Below the pieces are notes generated by a model, which had not been told where the DNA came from, made no database searches, and saw only the letters and a list, made by a program, of their open reading frames with translations. From positions 1,044,501 to 1,108,500 of the forward strand of contig JACONQ010000013.1 of NCBI GenBank assembly GCA_014281115.1: DNA of 64,000 nt, in the 5' to 3' direction. Made by a program: the position numbers and the translations under genes. This stretch comes from Laburnicola sp. R22_1 (taxonomy: Eukaryota > Ascomycota > Dothideomycetes > Pleosporales > Didymosphaeriaceae). This document shows positions 58,831-64,000 of the stretch, in pieces. Position 1 is the stretch's first letter. Each line of letters starts with the position of its first letter.

Positions 58831-60124
58831 CACTATCTTGCCCCGTGCGGTCCTGTAAGCGTAAACTGCCTTTCCGGCAACAGAGATTGCAAGTAATCAT
58901 GTCCGAAATGTATATACTTACACTGTACGTTTGCGGTAGGACGAGGCTGCCTTACGGACATGCACTGGAGAGTTAAATGCCCGCTACATGGCCGCAAGAA
59001 CTCGAGAATTCAAATGTCGAGTTAAATGACGAAGAGTCGAAGACAATGACAATGATGACGCGCAGGTCGGATGTGTGAGATCCTGTACTGACTCATACCT
59101 ACCTTAGGTACCTAATATGCACACGGTGTGTAGGCGCGTCAGTAAGCCATTTCCTTCGTTAGTACTGACAACTAAGCTATAATTGGACAAAACACTAATT
59201 ATCTACGCGGGTCGGTACTAGGGGCATGCTCTCGTGCGTACATAACGACGTGGGCGACAAGCTAGGTTCTGTTTTAGCAGGCGCGGTCACTATTTTGGTT
59301 CTTGTGGGTATTAGTTATTGCGCAATGCGTTGCAACGTCTGTTTCGAGTTTTCTGAAGCACGCAACATCTTCTGCATCTGTGGGGTTTGGTATAGCAGGA
59401 CCCTTACTACGTACGTCATATAACTTATCTGCACGCTAGACATTAAAATGGATAGGGGGTAATTTTCCTGATGCTGTAGGAGTAGATGTAGTAATCGTGC
59501 ATGAAGGTATTGAGGTAGGTTGGATTCAGTCTTCTTGAGGCGACAACAAGCGATGTGCCCTCTGGGACACTGAGCTATAGATGCGTTTAGAGCTCCTTTT
59601 TCACCTAATACCGTTGGTGAGTGCTGCCTCTCGACAACTCCGGTGAGATAGGGTTGAAGATCGCTAAAATTAATGACGTGTAGATGAAAAGGGCCTGGAA
59701 GGTTTGTGGAACCGCGTGAGAGATTCTTTGTTTTTTCGCGACTGCTTTGTTTCCGGTGGCCTAGAATGGAAAACCAAAGAATAACGCACAAAGCTTGCTG
59801 TCCCGTGAGACGTTCTTGACAAAGAACGCATTATTTGGAATGGAGGAGGATCAACACACCACAAAGGCTCTTATTTATTAATTTCCACGGGTTTGTTCTC
59901 AGTGCTGGGGTGATCCGATCGTCGTGAGAAGGGTGAACACCAGACCTCTACACTATCCTACAAACCTACCTGAATAGAAATCTCCTATCCCATAAACCTT
60001 CTTGAATAGAGCCACGCAAGCGGGTAGTCACAGTGCATCGTTATTAACATAAATAGAGGCATTTCCTTGATGGCAAAAGATCATCAGTCCGCAGCACTGC
60101 GCAGCCGCATACCAACCATCCACG
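58831..60124. other. Intergenic between AT-rich block and secreted-protein gene
   Basis: Composition returns to normal. A minus-strand frame at about 59315-59791 lacks an ATG and any recognisable domain, so I do not call it. The last few hundred bases should hold the promoter of the first secreted-protein gene. Confidence 0.5.
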
Positions 60125-60635
60125 ATGAAGATCTTCATTCTTCTCAGCTTTCTCATCACGCTCGTGTTCGCCGCTCCGCCAGCCAACTCTACTACGTTGC
60201 CAAAGCGTGGCGTTCCTGGCGGTCTTTGGACCTGCAACCAGGAAGGTTGGAGGGGCTATTGCGATTGGTTCCCACCTGACAGCAACCCACCTTGGAACCG
60301 CTGCCACATCCATGACTACAACAGGTACCGCTCTATGGGTCCTGACAAGGGTGAGTGCTTCCTCAATTATCACGTCGTCTTGCCCGTAGTCATTTCTCTC
60401 TCTAATGCCTCCCTGCACACATATCCATCTCCGTATTATGTAGATCACTACTAACTGTTATTGTTAACTACTAGGCACGAAGTGCCAACTCTACGAGGGC
60501 AGGAGCTGCGACGTTCGCAAGGCAATCCGGTGGATCCAGTACCCTGGTCTGAGCAAGAACGTGCCCAGCAAGATGCGCAGCTTCAAATGTTGGAACGCAT
60601 GCCCTCCGCATTTCTTTAAGGGCTGCCCCAAATAA
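60125..60635 (+). CDS. Small secreted eight-cysteine protein (effector candidate 1)
   Basis: Two exons, 60125-60350 and 60475-60635, give 128 aa. The intron is 124 nt with GTGAGT and a CTAAC branch. A signal peptide (MKIFILLSFLITLVFA) is followed by a short pro-segment ending in a Kex2-type Lys27-Arg28 and then GVPGG. The mature part has eight cysteines, aromatic GYCDWF, a GPDKG turn, a YPG motif and a Cys-rich end (SFKCW..CP). The spacing matches the neighbour at 61437 throughout, so they are tandem duplicates. The repeated aromatic/Gly turns recall beta/gamma-crystallin-like secreted proteins, which is inference. No known effector is recognised. Confidence 0.85.
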
Positions 60636-61436
60636 GGCAAGGACATGTCTACCCCGAGGTGGTAGTTGCGCTGACTCGTATAGCGTGTTGTTCAAACCGA
60701 TCAACAGTGTTTTTGGTGATGAACTTTGGCTAGGACAAAGAGGGAGCGTGCTCAACGACTACAGCGGAGGCTGGAGATGTTACTTTCTGAGTGTGTTGAT
60801 ATATATACCCGGCCGAAGCTACTTCGGCCTTTTGTTTTCTTAGATCATGGTGCTCCGTTCTTTTGTTTTTGTGAATGCTCTGAGCTTCCATGTTCGTGTT
60901 AATATTGGTTGTGAAGTTGTCACTATATCAGCCGTGCCTCTACAAAAGACGATCAAAATTCTGATAAGACGGGTGAATTGTAAAGTAAAAATTAGCCCCG
61001 CATTCACTCATGTAATATGACCTTGCGCTAGGCGGCAGGAGCCTGGCCGTGGAACTTTGAACAAGGCCAATTGTTCGCGAATGATGAAGAAGGATCATAG
61101 GTTGTGGTAGAAGATACGGACCAGGCCTAACGCTTTTAGTTGCATGCATCAAACGTAACTGTGGCCGTACAAACAATCGATTCGGCCAACCAATCAATTT
61201 ATGACTATTTTTTACATCTGTGAAGAGCCCGGCAGCGTGATGGTAATTTCCCTGTTTTTCAAGATCCAGTAGAAATGGAAGGAGCACTTCAGTGAATTAC
61301 GTACACAAGACTAGTGCCCGGCACCTTACAAACGGTCCGCCGGTCACTTCGTCAGCTCCTCAAAACAGGCCACGACTCACCGAATTCAAATTTCAACCTC
61401 ACCTCACAACTGCACGTCTCGCATTCACATCCAACC
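60636..61436. other. Intergenic between the two secreted-protein genes
   Basis: About 800 bp; no other gene seen. It includes an inverted GCCGAAG/CTTCGGC hairpin at about 60813-60831, just past the first gene, that could form in its 3' flank. Confidence 0.5.
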
Positions 61437-61817
61437 ATGATGAGACTCTTCCTCCTCCTCAGTCTCATTATCACGCTGGCTTACACCTTTCCAACCGCCA
61501 ACCACACCGTAACTTCCAAGCGCGGCGTCCCAGGCGCAGTCTACATGTGCGATGGCGAAAAATTCAGCGGTCGATGCACATGGTTCAAGCCCAGCATTGA
61601 ATGCCGCAAAATCGAAAAAATCCGCTTTATCGGCCCAGACGAGGGCACCGTCTGCGCCACATTTCACAAAGAGAATTGCGATGCCTCAAACGACAAAGTC
61701 ACGTGGTACCATTACCCTGGGATGACGGGTTCGCTTGCTTCCTGGAAAAGCTTCCAGTGCTGGGACCATTGTCCTTGGCCTCCCGCTATCTGGGGTACGA
61801 CGCCTTGCTCTAATTGA
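61437..61817 (+). CDS. Small secreted eight-cysteine protein (effector candidate 2)
   Basis: Single exon, 126 aa, with the ATG at 61437 chosen because it directly opens a signal peptide (MMRLFLLLSLIITLAYT). A Kex2-type Lys28-Arg29 is followed by GVPGA, as in candidate 1. Eight cysteines lie at matching positions (YMC, GRCTWF, ECR, GTVC, ENC, FQCW, HC, TPC), with the GPDEG turn and the YPG motif conserved. The intron of candidate 1 is absent at the corresponding GPD(K/E)G site, so intron loss or gain followed the duplication. Sequence identity between the two is moderate, so the pair is old or fast evolving. Confidence 0.87.
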   Translation: MMRLFLLLSLIITLAYTFPTANHTVTSKRGVPGAVYMCDGEKFSGRCTWFKPSIECRKIEKIRFIGPDEGTVCATFHKENCDASNDKVTWYHYPGMTGSLASWKSFQCWDHCPWPPAIWGTTPCSN

Positions 61818-62403
61818 GTGTATGAGCTATGGGCAGATGCGGAGCGTTGTTGAGTTTGCGTAAGGTTGTGGATACTGTGAAGTGCTAGCTGCGCTAACTT
61901 GTTTAAGATTCTGTTTAAATGCCTGGCTAGAATTTGCTTCCCGGGGTCGATAATTGGCTGGATTTTGAGCGGATGATTCATGATGAGGCTTTCTTTTGTA
62001 TGATCGAACACACTTTCTAGCCGGAAGCGAGGCGTTGCATGTAAGTGACGCGACTCTAGAAGATCGTAGAACGATGGAAGCAATCCTAAGACAAATTATT
62101 GCCAATAAATGAACTGATTCAGAAAGTCATAAAGTTGGTCTGTCCATTGAATGCGTCATATTGGAGTTGCAATCGGTCAGCTTAAAAATCATAAACACTT
62201 CGTCGAGGAACAGCTAGGCTGATCTTCTGGACCATGCACAATACTTGTGGTACACAGGCTCCACAGTACATGGTACAGAAACCAGTATACCATTATACGT
62301 AATTGTCTATGTATACCCACGACCTGAATGCCCGTCTTTTTGTCACCCATTGCGATCTATACACTTTTACTCCATGTCACTGTTATAACTACCATGCCCG
62401 TCA
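61818..62403. other. Intergenic, convergent gene ends
   Basis: Lies between the 3' ends of candidate 2 (plus) and the AAA ATPase (minus). No further feature recognised. Confidence 0.5.
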
Positions 62404-63946
62404 TTAATTACCTGGTAGAGACAGAATCAAAGCTCCCTCAGAGAACTCTACCAGTGTTTCTGAGCTGTCTGAACCCGCTTTAGGCTGTGGCTGAACGATA
62501 TCCTCCGCTTTATCGTCCTCTGGTGCCTGACCTCCGTTCTCTTTGATCCAAGCATCAACCTCTCCTAACGCCCGGATTGGATCGCCAAGACATAGTTGTA
62601 AGAAGCCCTGGATCTGCGCGGCCGTGAAAGTATCGGGGGGAATCTTTTGACTGAAGGTTGTAGCGTACTCTTCGACCTCCTCGTTTGTATAGCCAAGCGA
62701 CTCAATTGCGGCACGGCCAATCAGGCGCTTGAAGATATCGTGAGCAGCCTTGGGCATCATTTTTCCGAAGAAAAACTTGCGGTCGATACGGCCAGGACGG
62801 GTCAAGGCTTCATCCAGCACATCCGGGTTATTTGAGGTCATGATGAGCAGACGTCCTTCGACTGACGTGTTGCTATCGATCGCATTGAGGAGTCCAGATA
62901 GTGTTACCTTATTCCGCGGCCTAGGAATACGACCTAGCACTGGAGGAGCATGTGCAGGAAGAGGTACTGGTGGCATTGGTACGGTAGATGAAGGTCCCTG
63001 CTCCCGGCCAATGCCTGCAGTGTCGATATCCTCGATGACAACAATGCACTTGTGAGGCAGTGTCCGAAACAAACGATGAAGCTGCCCGTCACTGGCATAA
63101 CCCGTCGCCAGATTGATAACGTAGACATCGCAGCAAAGGTGGCCAGCAAGCGCCGAGCAGAAGGACGACTTGCCCGTGCCAGGTGGACCATGGAAAAGAT
63201 AACCGCGGCGATAAGGTACACCACAGTCTGCAAGTAGCTTCTTACACTTTGCGCTGTAGTAGTACTCCGCGTCGCGGATAAGCTCGGCCTTTGTATCGTC
63301 ATCCATGTCAATAGTGTCGAGTTTTCGTGTCGCCTTCATAACCGATGACCACATTGCGTTGTAATGCTCTCCTCCGCTTGAGAAATAGATTGTTGTCTGA
63401 CCAGCATTGTTCAGGACTTTATAGTCGTGACACTTCTTCAGAAAAGCATCGAACGGCTGTAGGGACCAACCGGGGGTATAAAGCATGATTGAGTTCGCGG
63501 GTGTGCCGGACTCATTCATAGTGTGGTCTAGACGTGTTAGTAGGGTGATGCGGGCATGAAGTCCGGATACTTACATCTGCTGGACTGACTCCTGGGATCC
63601 ATGGTACCGGTGCGAGTGAATAGAAACGGACGAAAGCCAACCCTAATCCAAGTAAGTATTTGAAGAAATCCGTGTATTGCCACATGGTAGAGAATACCAA
63701 GGCCGAATGTAGTCAAGCTTTGGCCCAGCGGCTGTACAGCAAACCATAAACTTACCAGAAGATCCTGTTCTTCCCTAGTGATGGAAGCCATCGCGACTCT
63801 TCAGCCTGACGTACTTGTGAGCGACCGCCCAATTCTAGCATCATGTAGCCTCTCATCGAGATCGATGGGTCGATCATGTCCCCATACCCAGTCACAACCG
63901 TGGCGCTAGTGGTAAGGCTGTTCTTGTTGATAACTTCTGAAGACAT
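62404..63946 (-). CDS. BCS1-like AAA ATPase (5' exons uncertain)
   Basis: The main exon (about 63510-62404) encodes an AAA+ module: Walker A GPPGTGKSS, Walker B CIVVIEDID, sensor-1 LLIMTSN, and the arginine-finger segment RPGRIDRKFFFG. Just before the module is the BCS1-type linker (DDTKAELIRDAEYYYSAKCKKL), and before that YTPGWSLQPFDAFLKKC. An upstream exon probably encodes FFKYLLGLGLAFVRFYSLAP, a likely membrane segment, ending at 63575. An ATG at 63946 could be the start, but the one or two introns between are not resolved. Bcs1 itself translocates the Rieske protein in mitochondria. Fungi carry many divergent paralogues of unknown role, and this looks like one of those. Confidence 0.85.
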
Positions 63947-64000
63947 CCACAGAACAACTTCTTGGGCTACGGGATCGTTTTCGGATATCGAGATTTGACT

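Noticed and set aside
59315..59791. Minus-strand frame of 158 codons
   Set aside because: It begins at a TTG, not an ATG, and shows no recognisable domain, signal or conserved pattern.
1..64000. tRNA, rRNA and CRISPR features
   Set aside because: No convincing tRNA A/B boxes with a cloverleaf, no rRNA-like sequence, and no regularly spaced identical repeats were seen by eye; short RNA genes could still have been missed.

Overview
The window is nuclear DNA of a filamentous ascomycete, most likely a dothideomycete. The evidence is protein-coding genes with many short GT..AG introns (mostly 42-65 nt), fungal-type housekeeping genes, fungal pogo/Tc1, hAT and Ty1/copia elements, and strong repeat-induced point mutation (RIP) of the CpA to TpA type. 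I found no bacterial operons, no CRISPR array, and no rRNA or tRNA gene.

Layout. (1) 1-6.5 kb: GC-rich sequence without a convincing gene, then a RUS/DUF647 family gene on the minus strand (2380-4515, seven exons including a 13-nt microexon). (2) 6.5-19 kb, a decayed zone: a possible small hypothetical gene, a broken cytochrome P450, small repeats, two abutting pogo/Tc1-type transposons in opposite orientation that share one TA, and a multi-lesion pseudogene of a fungal membrane protein. (3) 20.2-37.4 kb, a conserved gene block: mitochondrial glycerol-3-phosphate dehydrogenase (GUT2), a Vtc5-like SPX/VTC membrane protein, the acetolactate synthase regulatory subunit (ILV6), a KHDC4/BLOM7-like KH protein divergent from ILV6, a mitochondrial Aco2-type aconitase, and two small hypothetical genes. 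(4) 38.0-49.8 kb: a cutinase/acetylxylan-esterase (CE5) gene broken by a 5.0-kb hAT element inserted in its signal-peptide codons. The hAT carries a nested pogo element, and a full-length copia element sits about 140 bp upstream of the cutinase start. (5) 49.8-52 kb: retroelement debris. (6) 52-58.8 kb: an extremely AT-rich, CA/TG-poor block of RIP-degraded repeats holding a recognisable 1.87-kb pogo element. (7) 58.8-64 kb: a tandem pair of small secreted eight-cysteine proteins (effector-like) directly beside the AT-rich block, then a BCS1-like AAA ATPase at the window end.

The conserved genes act in separate pathways: mitochondrial glycerol oxidation (GUT2), branched-chain amino-acid synthesis (ILV6), an aconitase step (TCA cycle or lysine), vacuolar polyphosphate control (Vtc5-like) and RNA processing (KH protein). 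The most interesting features are the nested-transposon history of the cutinase locus, the paired effector candidates beside the AT-rich compartment, and a roughly 90-bp MITE family. One MITE copy lies inside an aconitase intron, one just downstream of that gene, and one at the 3' end of a pseudogene. All exon models were built by eye from splice signals and protein-family expectation. No alignment or transcript evidence was available.
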